Source: Frigidibacter mobilis
GTDB taxonomy: Bacteria > Pseudomonadota > Alphaproteobacteria > Rhodobacterales > Rhodobacteraceae
Direction: 5' to 3'
DNA: 64,000 nucleotides
NCBI RefSeq assembly: GCF_001620265.1
Contig: NZ_CP012662.1
Location: 26,060 to 90,059, forward strand
Shown: positions 19,996 to 30,091 of the stretch, piece after piece
Position numbering within the stretch: the stretch's first letter is position 1
Layout of the letters: every line of letters begins with the position of its first letter
Translations under genes and position numbers: made by a program
Notes under the pieces: model-generated
Told to the model about the DNA's origin: nothing
The model's database searches: none
Seen by the model: the letters and a program-made list of their open reading frames with translations, nothing else

Positions 19996-20381
19996 GCCCC
20001 ACCACGCAACGCATCAAGATAGGTCCGAACCGCGAGGATCTGCGGCAACCCCCCGTCGATGGCGGTGTCGACTGGTCGGCTTCCACCAAAGAGCGGCCCC
20101 TTGTTCGGTCGGGTGAACCAGCTTTTTGCCAGAGGCTCCGAGAAGTAGAGTTCGAGCGACTTGAAGATGCCAATTACAGCGCTGAGCCGCAGCAGCTGGT
20201 CCTTGGTGAGCTCTCCGGCGAAATCCGGCTTCTTGGCGCGCTTCCACGTGCTCTCTGACATGTCGGCAAGGCCAGCCGCTTCCTTGAGACTGAGACCCCA
20301 AGCATCGGCCACGCGTGCATAAGCTTTCAACGCGACAGCGTTGATCTGTGCGGGTTCCCGGATTTTCTCTGCAACGTACAT
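19992..20381 (-). CDS. Xre/MbcA/ParS-type antitoxin partner of the RES toxin
   Basis: The protein has 129 residues from the ATG at 20381, chosen because GGAGG lies six bases upstream; a longer frame would start at an unlikely TTG. A helix-turn-helix spans about residues 20-60 (LSLKEAAGLADMSESTWKRAK). The C-terminal toxin-binding domain has AKSWFTRPNKGPLFGGSRP, the signature of the MbcA/ParS/Xre family. It probably represses its own promoter through the palindrome just upstream. Confidence 0.85.
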   Translation of the reverse strand: MYVAEKIREPAQINAVALKAYARVADAWGLSLKEAAGLADMSESTWKRAKKPDFAGELTKDQLLRLSAVIGIFKSLELYFSEPLAKSWFTRPNKGPLFGGSRPVDTAIDGGLPQILAVRTYLDALRGGA

Positions 20382-20400
20382 GGCGTCCTCCATTGGCTTC

Positions 20401-20428
20401 AATATAGTCCATATGGACTTACTGTAAA
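20401..20428 (-). promoter_or_regulatory. Promoter and operator of the Xre-RES operon
   Basis: On the minus strand TTTACA (20428-20423) and TATATT (20406-20401) are separated by 16 bases. A perfect 14-bp palindrome, AGTCCATATGGACT (20406-20419), fills the spacer, so a bound Xre dimer would block RNA polymerase directly. Confidence 0.6.
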
Positions 20429-20458
20429 GATCAAATGAACCTTGCGCTTTGATCTCTG

Positions 20459-21103
20459 TTACCCGAGCCGCCGCCCTCTTTCAGTAAACGTATATGCGTT
20501 CGCGATGATCCCCTCCTCGATAGCCTCGTCCGACGTGAGGTGGTCGTATTCGGCCTCAAGCTGGCGGTAGAGCCAGCGGGCCAGATCACGCAGCGCCTCG
20601 GTCACGATCTCTTCCGCGTCCTCGGTCGGCAGCTGCCAGGTCGGGCTGTCCCGCGTGACGTCCACCGACATGGTGTATTCATGATAGTAGCGGCCACGGT
20701 GGCTGGCCTCGGCCGCGAGCTGGTAGAAGTTCCGCCGCTGGATGGCCTGCAGTCGGTCGGCGATGCCTTGCAGCGTAGCATCCGTGGGCGCGTAGTCCAG
20801 GATGCGCGCGGACGCGCCCTTGGCGTGGGACCAGTAGCCCTCGAAGCAGGCCCCGTCGCCTTGGCTCCAGAACCCTGAGAACCAGATGCAGGGCTTGGCC
20901 CGAGTCCCGCCGCCCATCAAGCGGACGGGGTTGGTTTTCAGGCGGATGCCGAGGATCTCGCAGACCCGCTCAAAATCCTCATAGACCGCATCCCACCAAT
21001 CGTCATGGGGGCCAAGCTCGCGATACCAGCTGCGCGCCTTCTCCTTGGCGGCATCCGAGAGTTCGGGGAACTGGTAGACAGTGGTGCAGATCACCTCAGG
21101 CAT
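20459..21103 (-). CDS. Conserved plasmid protein of unknown function
   Basis: The protein has 214 residues. It begins with a short beta strand and helix (TTVYQFPELSDAAKEKARSWY) and has a glycine-rich aromatic core, CIWFSGFWSQGDGACFEGYW. Homologues in phages and plasmids are sometimes labelled antitoxin of a toxin-antitoxin stability system, but I know of no experimental basis for that. It overlaps the upstream gene by eight bases and belongs to the small-gene operon cut by the Tn554-like element. Confidence 0.7.
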   Translation of the reverse strand: MPEVICTTVYQFPELSDAAKEKARSWYRELGPHDDWWDAVYEDFERVCEILGIRLKTNPVRLMGGGTRAKPCIWFSGFWSQGDGACFEGYWSHAKGASARILDYAPTDATLQGIADRLQAIQRRNFYQLAAEASHRGRYYHEYTMSVDVTRDSPTWQLPTEDAEEIVTEALRDLARWLYRQLEAEYDHLTSDEAIEEGIIANAYTFTERGRRLG

Positions 21104-21515
21104 CGATGTCCTCCCCGTTCAATGCGGCGGCCAGCCATTCTTGCGTGCTGGACCAGCCGATGGATTTGCGCGCGCCGAGATCGATGGCATGCGCGCCGCC
21201 ACCAAAGGCGTCGAGTCGTGGCCGAGAGCAGGTCAGAGAATACTGGAACCCCCAAGGGTCGGTGAGGTCGAGCTCTTCAGCAAGACGCAGGACGAAGCGG
21301 ATGACGGCTTCGACATCGCCGTTCCCGTCATCATGGATCCAGAGGCTGCTGCCCTCGGGCGCGTCCTGGCGCACGAGATCAAAGCCCGCAACCTCCGGGT
21401 CGTCGGCGTCCTGATCCGCAGCGCGCAGATCGTGAAACAGCGCGAGTGCACGGGCAGCCTTGTCAGGGCTGCCGACGTCGATCAGGCACGAGAAATGGGT
21501 GAAGTAATCCGCCAT
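21096..21515 (-). CDS. Conserved plasmid protein of unknown function
   Basis: The protein has 139 residues and is acidic. It has alternating strand and helix segments (FSCLIDVGSPDKAARALALF; GSSLWIHDDGNGDVEAVIRF). Small acidic proteins of this kind recur on plasmids of this order next to the gene that follows it here, with which it overlaps by eight bases. I cannot assign a function. AGGAGG precedes its ATG. Confidence 0.65.
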   Translation of the reverse strand: MADYFTHFSCLIDVGSPDKAARALALFHDLRAADQDADDPEVAGFDLVRQDAPEGSSLWIHDDGNGDVEAVIRFVLRLAEELDLTDPWGFQYSLTCSRPRLDAFGGGAHAIDLGARKSIGWSSTQEWLAAALNGEDIDA

Positions 21516-21586
21516 GGGGACCTCCTGAATGGGGAAGACCCGGCCAGAAGGCCGAGTACTGGATTGGAAGGGTCGGCCGGGAGCGA

Positions 21587-21784
21587 TCAGCCGGTCGGTT
21601 TGTCGTCCGCTGCCTGTCGCGCGGCATGCGCGGAGAGCATCTGCCGGTAGAAGCGTTTGCGTGCGGCCCGGAAGCCGCGCAGTGCGCGCGTGTTGGGGTG
21701 GAGCGCTCGGACCGCCGCGCGAACCACTGCCAGTGGCGAAGCGGTCGGCGGCAAGCCAAGACTTAGATAGGTGGGATCGGTCAT
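21587..21784 (-). CDS. Small basic conserved protein
   Basis: From the ATG at 21784 the product has 65 residues, MTDPTYLSLGLPPTASPL, then an arginine-rich helix, AARKRFYRQMLSAHAARQ. It lies two bases after the stop of the DUF6915 gene and is probably coupled to it. It may bind nucleic acid; nothing more can be said. Confidence 0.5.
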   Translation of the reverse strand: MTDPTYLSLGLPPTASPLAVVRAAVRALHPNTRALRGFRAARKRFYRQMLSAHAARQAADDKPTG

Positions 21785-21785
21785 G

Positions 21786-22076
21786 TCACGTGACCTCAAC
21801 CACGGGCGAGACGAGATGCGGATCGACCTGTGCCTCGATCCGTTCGGTCCGACCCATCCAAGGCTCGGGCCGAATGGCCTTCATCCAATCGACGAAGCTC
21901 GGGATGAAGCCGAGGTCCTCCTTAACATGCTGCTCGCCGACCCAGCGGGTCGGGATGACACGCCCGGTCGAGAGGGTGAGGGTCGGGCCGAAAATCGTCT
22001 CGGCCATGAAGATGCCCTCCGCATGGTGGCGCAGCGCCCGGTGCCGAAAGTCGGCTGTGATCTCCTTGCTCTGGTC
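21786..22076 (-). pseudogene. DUF6915-like protein, C-terminal part (cut by the Tn554-like element)
   Basis: It reads QSKEITADFRHRALRHHAEG, then GPTLTLSTGRVIPTRWVGEQHV and GFIPSFVDWMKAIRPEPWMG, the conserved core of this plasmid protein family. The N-terminal 30 residues are 8 kb away at 30106-30194 on the same strand. Joined, they give one protein of about 126 residues. The C-terminal part has no start of its own, so the gene is inactive. Confidence 0.8.
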
Positions 22077-22090
22077 TATTATGTGGACAG
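22077..22090. repeat. Left terminal repeat of the Tn554-like element
   Basis: TATTATGTGGACAG; pairs with 30092-30105 at 12 of 14 positions. Confidence 0.65.
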
Positions 22091-22115
22091 CACGCCCGCG
22101 GCGGCGTTTTGCCCT

Positions 22116-23313
22116 ATGCTGGACGGCATAACCCCGGAATCTCTTGAGGCGCTGATGTTCAAACTGACAGCTTCCGCTAACGGCGGCACAATTCTGGTGA
22201 CGGATTTGAAAGGTAATCCAGTCGATCCGATCTGTCGATTTGCTGCCTACTTGCTGGCGAAAGCATATTCGCCCAACACCGCCCTCGCCTACGCGCGCGA
22301 CCTCATTCATCTCTGGACCTTTCTCTCAACCCAAGGAATTCATTGGACCGCCTTCTCCCCAGAACTCTCCGTCGCCTTCTTGGGGCACCTTCGATCAGTG
22401 CCCGCAAACCGCAAGCGCCGGGCACTTCGATCAGACTTGTGGTGAGTGAGGGGCGCACGTTGCAAAAGGACTGTCAGCCGCCACGATCAATCGCGCCCTT
22501 GTGGCGGTCGACGCCTTCTATCGTTGGGCGATTTTCACCGGAGCGTTCAGCGGGGCAAACCCGATCGTGAAGAAACATGATCAAACATCCTGGCGGGTGA
22601 GCGACAAGCACAGGCCGTTTCTGACAGGGACTTCACGGCAGAGGTCTGAGGTCAGAGAGTTGCGCCTCAAGACCATGCAGCGGCTTCCAAGACCGATGAG
22701 TCAGCAACAGGTCGAAGGTCTATTGGCCGCCACGCGCAATCTCCGAGATCGCAGCCTAGTATTACTGATGCTGAACGGAGGCCTGCGCCCCGGAGAAGTT
22801 CTCGGGTTGCATCTCACCGATATAGGCTACGGGCGCAGACGCATCTTTGTGCGCTGCCGCGATGATCATCCAAAGGGCGCGCGATCAAAGTCTCGCGTCG
22901 AGCGCGTAGTCGATTTGCATGATGGCGAGACACTGGAAACCCTGAACACATACGTCATGCACGAACGGCCAGGTGATGCTGACGCTCCTTTCGTGTTCCT
23001 GCTCGGCGGCACAGGCGTAAACCGTCAAGAACCGCTGTCCTATTCTGCGCTGGCGCGACTTTTCGCTCGCGCATGTGAGCGCGCCGAGATCCGTGAGCCG
23101 TGGATGACACCGCACGCCCTTCGCCACACCCATGCGACGCGCATGTGGGAGGCAGGGATGCGAGAACTGACACTACAGAAGCGATTGGGTCATGCCTCGC
23201 CGGAATCGACCAGAATTTACACAAGGGTTTCCGACGCCGTGGTGGTCGCCGAGTATCGACACGCCTTGGGGCTGGACCGTCCTTCACAAACAACGGACGG
23301 AGAGGCTCTGTGA
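22116..23313 (+). CDS. tnpA: Tyrosine recombinase TnpA-like (two frameshifts)
   Basis: The N-terminal part (FAAYLLAKAYSPNTALAYARDL) is a phage-integrase core-binding domain. The catalytic domain has the arginine in NGGLRPGEVLGLH, the HALRHTHATRMW box, RLGHASPESTRIY and its tyrosine. Bases are missing near 22398 (a CCC run) and 22462; restoring them gives about 399 residues from the ATG at 22116. Its TGA overlaps a GTG start of tnpB. The pair resembles TnpA and TnpB of Tn554, which act together to insert without target duplication. Confidence 0.83.
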
Positions 23314-25338
23314 CCCATGCATCGCCAAAATCGGACGCCGACCGCCCTGTCATATTTGAGCACGCAGACGAAGCTGACTATGCGGCATTTCTGGCGCGCA
23401 TCCCGATGGCTGAAAGTTTTCGCCGCAAGCGGCTGATATACCGATCCACGTTTATTGGGCGGTGGCCGGATATCAGGGATTGGTTCGCTGCTCCCCTGCC
23501 CATCAGAATTGGCTGCCTAAATGGTGACAAGCAGGCCCACCCGACTTATCCGGTCAGCTTTCGGGCACGCAGCTATCTCTATTACGCAGCCATGACCGAC
23601 CGAATCCGGTTGGACTACGATTTCCTGTTCGCAGTCGGGAACATGCGTGTGGCGGAGACGATGGAGCCATTGAACGCCTATGAGGGGCTCGACGCATTGG
23701 TCGCGGACAGTGCGAAGATTGGCTATTCCGCAACCGGCGTGCAAGCAGCGCTCCGCGTGGTTTTGCCACGCCTTGCGATGCACACAGGTGTTCGCTCTTT
23801 CGGCGATCTTCGCCAGCATCACCTCGACGAAATGATCGCAGGTGTCGATGCCTTCGCCGCACGGCATGACACTCATATCTTCCGAAACGAGAAAGAAAGA
23901 TTCCCGGCAGGCTTTCAGCGCAGCTGGCGGGTCAAAACCCGCGTTCTGCAGCTGCTCCTTTTCCAAAATGGGAACGATGTCATCCGACCTCAGATTATCC
24001 AAGACAAGCGCAAGCCGATCGCTTCGCCGAGACCAGACCTGCAGGAATGGGCAAACCGGTGGCTTGAGAGAAAGCGGGTCAGTCTTGCTCGCCCGACGGT
24101 AGATCACATGGCCGTTTCGATGAGGCATTTTGTGACTTACTTGTCTACCCGGCGGCCCAGCATTTTGAACTTTGCTGATATCAATCCTGAGCTTTTCAAC
24201 GATTACCTTCGCCACCTTCAGTTCGACATTGCAACACGCACCGGCGCGCCACTGTCCATAAACGCTCGTCGAGCAAGGGCGGGCACAGTTGCCAAGTTCC
24301 TGTCTGATGGCGCGGCATGGGACTGGCCCAATTTTCCGACCCGACCCATTCTTGATCCGAACGATCTGCCGAAGTTAGCGCACCGCGTGCCAAGGTTTAT
24401 TCCAGAGGACCAGCTGTCGCGCCTTATGGCGCAGCTGCCGAGCCTCGAGTGTGAGTTTCAGAAGGCAGCGCTCCTGATCGCCCGCTGGTCTGGCGCTCGG
24501 CGGGGAGAGGTCATTCGGCTCCGCTTGGACTGCCTGGATCAGTATCCCGACGGACCTTCCGACTGCGGATACCCGCTGGAAAGACTATGCGGGAACGCCT
24601 CGTGCCTTTGCATGACGACGCCGCAAGGGTATTGCGCGAAGTCATCCAGCGACGGCTCGAAGCCAACGACCGTCCGATCCGGGATGACAAGACTGGCGAC
24701 TTGGTCCGCTATGTCTTCTTTCGCCGCAGCGGGCGGATGTCGGCAGACTATTTGCTACAATACCCCCTGAATCAGATGTGCAGACTCGCCGGGCTAGTCG
24801 GTCAAGATGGAAAGCCGATAGTTACCAGCCATCGGTTTCGGCACACTGTGGGCACGCAACTCGCCGAGCGAGGTGCCAAGTTGCACACGATCATGAGCGT
24901 CTTGGGGCATCAGACGCCGCACATGTCCATGGTCTACGCACGGATCAGCGACGCCGAAGTGCTGCGCGACTACCGCAGCGTCCTGGGACCAGGCGAAATG
25001 ATTGCCGGCCGGGCGCAGAAGCGATCCGCGCAGGAAAGCTGTCATGCGCTGCGATCGACTGGCTTAAGTCGAACTTCATCAAGACTGAGCTCGAACTTGG
25101 CCATTGTCTACGCCTGCCGTCGGAGGGACCTTGCGAATGCGACCTGTATCTCAGCTGCGCCAAGTTCGTCACGACCAAAGCTTACGCTGGTCGGCTGCAA
25201 GAGCGGAGAAAACTCGAGTTAGTGCTTGCTGAAGATGCGCGCGAGCGGGGTGGTCTAAAGAGGTCGAACGACATCAGAGCACAGCATCGCGCATCGAACG
25301 TCTGTTGAAGGATCTGGGTGAAGAAGCCGACCCATAGC
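23310..25338 (+). CDS. tnpB: Tyrosine recombinase TnpB-like (three frameshifts)
   Basis: Starting at the overlapping GTG (23310) the reconstructed protein has about 676 residues. A long N-terminal region precedes the catalytic domain: ARWSGARRGEVIRLRLD, SHRFRHTVGTQLAERG, LGHQTPHMSMVYARI. The C-terminus carries GPCECDLYLSCAKFVTT, a cysteine motif typical of TnpB-type integrases. Single bases are missing near 24556, 25012 and 25250. With them restored the protein ends in GEEADP at 25338. It forms an operon with tnpA. Confidence 0.82.
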
Positions 25339-25419
25339 AGTGAGCGAACAACAAATAAGCTATGTTGACATCGGATTAGGTCGGCCAAACCGCGCGCTAT
25401 AGCAAACTCATACCAAGTG

Positions 25420-25776
25420 TCATGATCTTCGCACGGAAGCCCAGACCATCACTACCCAGAAAGCTGTCCGAAACGTCATCGCGCCGACAGTGCGCGCCTC
25501 GAAGGCATCTCCTGCGAAAACCCGCCAGCCGAACGCTGCAAAGACGGTTGCGGTCGCGATCAGGATGGTCAGCGCCACGGGCAACGCAAGCCGATGCCCG
25601 ATCATCAGAAGCCGGCCGCCAATGACATAGGCGAAGCCTGCGAGGAAGTTGAACCACAAGACAAAGGGCACGACGGCCCCCATGTCAACCACGCCGAACA
25701 GGGCCGATCCGCCCGATATCAGCGTCAACAACCCAAAGGCTATGGCCCCTACACCGGCGATGTGATGCGTTTTCAT
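25420..25776 (-). CDS. Small four-helix membrane protein
   Basis: From the ATG at 25776, which overlaps the tetR stop as ATGA, the protein has 118 residues with about four hydrophobic helices (starting GVGAIAFGLLTLISGGSALFG, VPFVLWFNFLAGFAYVIGG and ALPVALTILIATATVFAAF). No catalytic motif is visible. It is co-transcribed with tetR inside the transposon and may belong to the same efflux or stress function. Confidence 0.7.
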   Translation of the reverse strand: MKTHHIAGVGAIAFGLLTLISGGSALFGVVDMGAVVPFVLWFNFLAGFAYVIGGRLLMIGHRLALPVALTILIATATVFAAFGWRVFAGDAFEARTVGAMTFRTAFWVVMVWASVRRS

Positions 25777-26381
25777 GTCTGCATCTTCTTGCAAGCAAAC
25801 AGAACAAGTTGCACCTCAAGCAGGCGCATCCCCTCGGGCACGATGTCAAAGCTGCGCGAGCCAAGGCTCCACCGGATGGCGATGCCCTGAACAAGCGAGG
25901 TCAGTAGCACAGCGGCATCCTTTGGCTGAACGCCCGCACCCATCATCCCGGCTTCGGCCATGGCCTGCAGGTTTACCACCAGATGCGCCTGATACTGCAT
26001 CAGAACCCTACGAAACCGGTCGCGCAGAGCGGCATTGTCCACGTTCAATTCGCGGGAATGCAAAATGGCCGGAAGCGCGGGGGTTTCCCCGATCTGCTGC
26101 AACTGCGCAGCAATCAGCGCTCGCAGCCTTGCCTGCGGGCTCGCGTTGCTGTCCACGGCTTGCTTCCAGGCAGCTTCAAGCCGATCTGCGATGGCGTCCC
26201 CGACGGCGGTCCAAAGTTCGGCCTTTGTCGGGAAATGCCGAAAGATCGCGGCCTGGGTGACGCCGACCGCTTGCGCGATGTCGTTGGTAGTCAATCGGTC
26301 AGGGCCGATGCGGTCGGCCAAGTCCAGAACAGCAGCAACGATTTCTGTCTTGCGATCCTCGGCGGATTTGCGACGCAACAT
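25773..26381 (-). CDS. TetR family transcriptional repressor
   Basis: The protein has 202 residues. The N-terminal helix-turn-helix (LTTNDIAQAVGVTQAAIFRHFPTK) is typical of TetR/AcrR. The C-terminal ligand domain is helical. It is divergent from the cytochrome b561 and efflux operon, with a palindrome in the 80-base gap, so it probably represses both directions and responds to the substrate of the pump. Confidence 0.88.
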   Translation of the reverse strand: MLRRKSAEDRKTEIVAAVLDLADRIGPDRLTTNDIAQAVGVTQAAIFRHFPTKAELWTAVGDAIADRLEAAWKQAVDSNASPQARLRALIAAQLQQIGETPALPAILHSRELNVDNAALRDRFRRVLMQYQAHLVVNLQAMAEAGMMGAGVQPKDAAVLLTSLVQGIAIRWSLGSRSFDIVPEGMRLLEVQLVLFACKKMQT

Positions 26382-26397
26382 GGGGTACCTCTTGTAA

Positions 26398-26413
26398 GTA
26401 AGTAATTACTAAC
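26398..26413. promoter_or_regulatory. TetR operator in the divergent promoter
   Basis: A 16-base palindrome, GTAAGTAATTACTAAC, pairs at seven of eight positions. It lies 17 bases before the tetR start and 49 before the cytochrome gene. The core AGTAATTACT is perfect. Confidence 0.65.
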
Positions 26414-26461
26414 ATAATCTGCAAGCCAAGCAAGCTGATTCGCCAGACCGAAAGGACCGCC

Positions 26462-26950
26462 ATGCCAAGCCCCAAAGGATACACCCGTCTTCAGATCGCA
26501 TTGCACTGGGGCGCGGCCCTGCTGATCGTGCAGCAATACCTGTTCAAGGATGCCATTGCCGCCGCATGGGACGCGACGACGAAAGGGCTTGAAACCACCT
26601 TCAATCCGCTGGTTCTGGGTCATGTCGCAGGCGGGGCGCTGGTCATGCTGTTCGCCCTGTGGCGGTTGTCGATCCGGGCGCGGCGCGGCTCTCCCGTCAT
26701 GGTCGGCGACAATGCCGCTCAGCGCGCCTCGGCAAAGGCCGCGCATGTCGGCCTTTACGCGTTGATGATCCTGATGCCGCTTAGCGGGTCGATAGCCTGG
26801 TTCGGTGGAGTTGATCTGGCGGCGCAAGGGCACAACGTGCTGAAGATCGTCCTGCTGGTACTGGTTGCACTGCATGTTGTCGGCGCGCTGTATCACCACT
26901 TCGTTCTGAAGGATGGCCTGATCAACCGCATGCGCCGGGCCGAGGGCTGA
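26462..26950 (+). CDS. Cytochrome b561 family protein
   Basis: The protein has 162 residues and four membrane helices. Candidate haem-ligand histidines sit in each: LHWGAAL (15), GHVAGG (54), AAHVGLYA (95) and LHVVGALYHH (138-144). Such proteins are di-haem electron carriers in the inner membrane. It begins the operon with the HlyD/FtsX/ATPase genes four bases downstream, so redox activity may be linked to the exported compound. Confidence 0.85.
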   Translation: MPSPKGYTRLQIALHWGAALLIVQQYLFKDAIAAAWDATTKGLETTFNPLVLGHVAGGALVMLFALWRLSIRARRGSPVMVGDNAAQRASAKAAHVGLYALMILMPLSGSIAWFGGVDLAAQGHNVLKIVLLVLVALHVVGALYHHFVLKDGLINRMRRAEG

Positions 26951-26953
26951 GCC

Positions 26954-28098
26954 ATGCGCAAGTTGTGGATGCTCGGCGCGGTTGCGCTGGCTGGTTTGGC
27001 GGCAGGTGGTTGGTTTCTGACCGAACGACCCCTGACCGTGACGGTTGTCGCGGCTGAAGCCGGGGTGCCCTTGCGCCTTTACGGTTTGGGTTCCGTCGAG
27101 GCCCGGGTTTTGTCGCGCGTCGGGTTCGAAGTTGGCGCGGCATTGGTGTCGGTATCGGCAGATGCAGGGGATGCGGTCAAGGCCGGACAGGAACTGGCCG
27201 CCTTGCATCCGGCTGAGCAGAAAGCGCGCGTTGCGCGGGCGCTGGCAGCGGTTGCGGCAAATGCCGCCGGTCAGGCCAAGGCCGATGCCGCAGTGGCGCG
27301 GGCGCAGGCAGTTCTCGCACAGCGCATTGCCGCGAACGATCGACAGAAGGAACTTGCGCGGCAGGAAGTCGCCTCTATCCAGCGAGCCGAGGAGGCACAG
27401 CGCGACGAGGATGTGGCGCGGGCCGAACTGGCCTTGGCCAAGGCCGATCTGGCCGTGATCCGCGCGCAGGGCGCAGATGTGGAGGCGGCATTGCAGTTGG
27501 AACTGACCTTGCTCGCCCATCACCGGCTGGTCGCACCCTATGATGCGGTTGTTGTTGCCCGCCATGTCGAGCCAGGCACGGTGGTCAAATCCGGGGATCC
27601 GATCTTCACTCTGATTGATCCGGCAACGGTTTGGATTCAGGCCTTTATCGACGAAGAGCGGGCAGGCCAACTTGCGCTTGGACAAGAGGGGTCATCCGCC
27701 TGCGGTCGCAACCCTCTGCCGAGTTTCACGGCACCGTCGCTCGGATCGGCCTTGAAAGTGATCGCGTAAACGAAGAGCGCCGGGTCTGGTTGACATGCAC
27801 CGATTGCCCCGCAGCAATGTTCCTAGGCGAACAGGCCGAGGTGCGCATTCTGACCGGTACGCGTGATAGCGCCCTGATGGTGCCGGAGGTGGCAATCACC
27901 GGCTTTGACGGATTTCGTGGCACGGTCTGGATCGTGCAGGATGGCCGATTGCAGCGCACCACGCTGACATTTGGAGCGCGTGATGACAAGGGCCGGGTCG
28001 AGGTGACAGGCGGCCTGCCCGACGGTGCCGCGATTGTCACCATGCCACCGAAGGGTGCCGACGATGGCAGGCTGGCACGGATTGGGGACGCGCCATGA
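26954..28098 (+). CDS. HlyD/MacA-like periplasmic adaptor (one frameshift)
   Basis: An N-terminal signal anchor (LGAVALAGLAAGGWFLTERP) is followed by a barrel-lipoyl half, an alanine-rich coiled-coil hairpin (KADAAVARAQAVLAQRIAAN), and the second half with HRLVAPYDAVVVARHVEPG. One G is missing in a run near 27690; the next frame continues VIRLRSQPSAEFHGTVARI to the end at 28098. The full protein has about 381 residues. It would connect an ABC transporter to the outer membrane. It overlaps the permease gene by four bases. Confidence 0.82.
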
Positions 28099-29226
28099 AT
28101 CTGGCGCTGAAAGACATCCGGCATGGCCTGTTCCGCTTTGTGCTGACCTGCTTTGGCCTTGGCCTTCTGATGACGGTTGTTCTGGCGATGATCGGCATCT
28201 ACAACGGCCTTGTGGCCGATGCGCTGGCGGTGGTCGAGGCCCCCGCAGCGGATGTCTGGGTGGTTGAAGCGGGCACCAAGGGGCCTTTTGCAGAAGCCTC
28301 GTCGATCCCCGCCGACAGCCGCGATACCGTGGCCCGCATGCCCGGCGTGGCCGAGGCAGGGGCCATCAATTACCAGACCATCGAGGCCCCGTTCCTTGAC
28401 CGCGCCTTGCGGCTTTATGTCATCGGATACGAACCGGGACGACCGGGTGGCCCGAAGGTCATCGCCGAAGGGCGGGGCATCGGCACCAGCCATTTCGAAC
28501 TGGTAGCCGACCGCAAGACCGGCCTTGTGCCCGGCGATACCATCCGACTTGGCCGCAACCGGTTCACCGTTGTCGGCCTGGTCGAAGGAGCGATGAACTC
28601 GGGCGGCGATCCCGCAGTCTACATGACGCTGGACGATGCAATGGTTCTGCAAACGGAGCTTGCCCCAGCCGACCAACGGGTGCAGGCCGCGCGCGGAGCC
28701 GGGGCGGTCAAGTCGGCCTCGGTCGCGGCGGTCATCGTACGCATCACCCCCGGCGCGGATGTCGATCTGCTGACCGCAACCCTGCGTCAGTGGAAGCATC
28801 TGGCGGCCCTTAGCCAGATCGAGCAGGAAAATATCCTGCTGGCCTCGGTCGTGGACAAGGCGCGGCGTCAGATCGGGCTGTTTCTGGGTATCCTGCTGGC
28901 GGTGTCCGCCGTGGTGATCGCATTGATCATCTACACGATGACCATGGAAAAGCTAAAGCAGATCGCCACGCTTAAGCTGATTGGCGCCCCGACCGCACGA
29001 TCATCGGCCTGATCGTGCAGCAATCGCTGATCCTTGGGACCGCAGGTTGGGGCATCGGTCTAACCCTGATCCTGCTGGTCAAAGATGTCTTTCCGCGGCG
29101 TGTCGTGCTGGAGCCGTTCAACGTGGCCGTCCTGGCCGGGATCATCGTTGTTGTCTGTCTGGCCGCAAGCGGGCTCGGCGTGCGTGCCGCAATGAAGGTG
29201 GACCCCGCCACCGCCTTGGGGGTTAA
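28095..29226 (+). CDS. FtsX-like ABC transporter permease (two frameshifts)
   Basis: The protein starts MNLALKDIRHGLFRFVLTC, with a first membrane helix, a large periplasmic MacB-type domain, and three C-terminal helices starting with QIGLFLGILLAVSAVVIALI. The frame slips near 28992 (a missing G in CCGGACC) and again at the stop, where five G replace six; restored it ends ATALGG at 29226. It has the DevC/MacB fold of type VII ABC systems, which drive substrate out through an HlyD partner. Confidence 0.82.
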
Positions 29227-29229
29227 GTC

Positions 29230-29921
29230 ATGGCAATCGGTGACATTTTGGTCGATGTGCAGGCCGTGGCCAAGCACTATGGCGACGGAGAGACCCGCGT
29301 CGATGCGCTGCGTCAGGTTGACCTGCAGGTGCGCGCAGGCGAGGTGATCGCGCTTTTGGGGCCCTCGGGTCTGGCAAGACGACGCTTTTGAACATCATCG
29401 GCTGCATCCTTGACCCGTCCTCGGGCCGGGTGGTGCTGGACGGTGATCCGGTCTATGACGGCAAATGGCTGCGCAGCGACTTGCGCCGCCTGCGGCTCGA
29501 CAAGATCGGCTTCATCTTTCAGGCCCACAACCTGCTACCTTTTCTGACGGCGGCAGAAAATGTATCCCTCGTCCTCGACCTTGCCGGTTGGGCGCCCGAA
29601 AAGGGAAAGGAGCGGGCAAAGGAGCTTCTCGATTATCTCGAGGTCGGCCACCGCGCCCCGGTCAAGCCCGCGCTACTGTCAGGGGGCGAGGCACAGCGGG
29701 TTGCCATCGCACGCGCGCTGGCGAACCGCCCGCGGATCATCCTTGCGGACGAGCCGACCGCTGCCCTGGACAGCAAACGCGCACAACTGGTCATGGACCT
29801 GCTGCGAAAGCTTGCCTCCGAGCAGGAAGCCTGCATCCTGACCGTGACCCATGACGAGAAAATCTTCGACCGCTTCGATCGGCTTATCCATCTGCGCGAC
29901 GGAAAATTGGCAGATGAGTAG
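29230..29921 (+). CDS. ABC transporter ATP-binding protein (frameshift in Walker A)
   Basis: The protein has about 230 residues. The P-loop would read GPSGSGKTT but one base is missing exactly inside it (near 29369). Past that point the frame continues with the Q-loop in FIFQAHNLLPF, signature LSGGEAQRVAIARAL, Walker B RIILADEPTAALD and H-loop VTHD. It is the DevA/MacB-type ATPase of the FtsX permease just upstream. If the deletion were real the transporter would be dead. Confidence 0.83.
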
Positions 29922-29984
29922 TGGCTAAGGGCAGTCAAGCATAAACAGATGAATTGGAGATGCGCGACAATCGCGATAGACCAC

Positions 29985-30049
29985 AGGGACCTCCCCGCCG
30001 TCCGCACCGCCAGCGCTTTGATCCGCGCAGTGCGGACGACGGGGTCCCT
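29985..30049. terminator. Large hairpin after the efflux operon
   Basis: Arms 29985-30007 and 30030-30049 pair over about 20 positions around GGGACC/GGTCCC and GTGCGGAC/GTCCGCAC. It lies 64 bases past the ATPase stop, near the transposon's right end. There is no T run, so it may be a terminator or a recombinase-binding subterminal repeat. Confidence 0.4.
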
Positions 30050-30091
30050 CCTATGGACAATCGCTACCCTTGGCGCCAAGAAAATCCTTGC

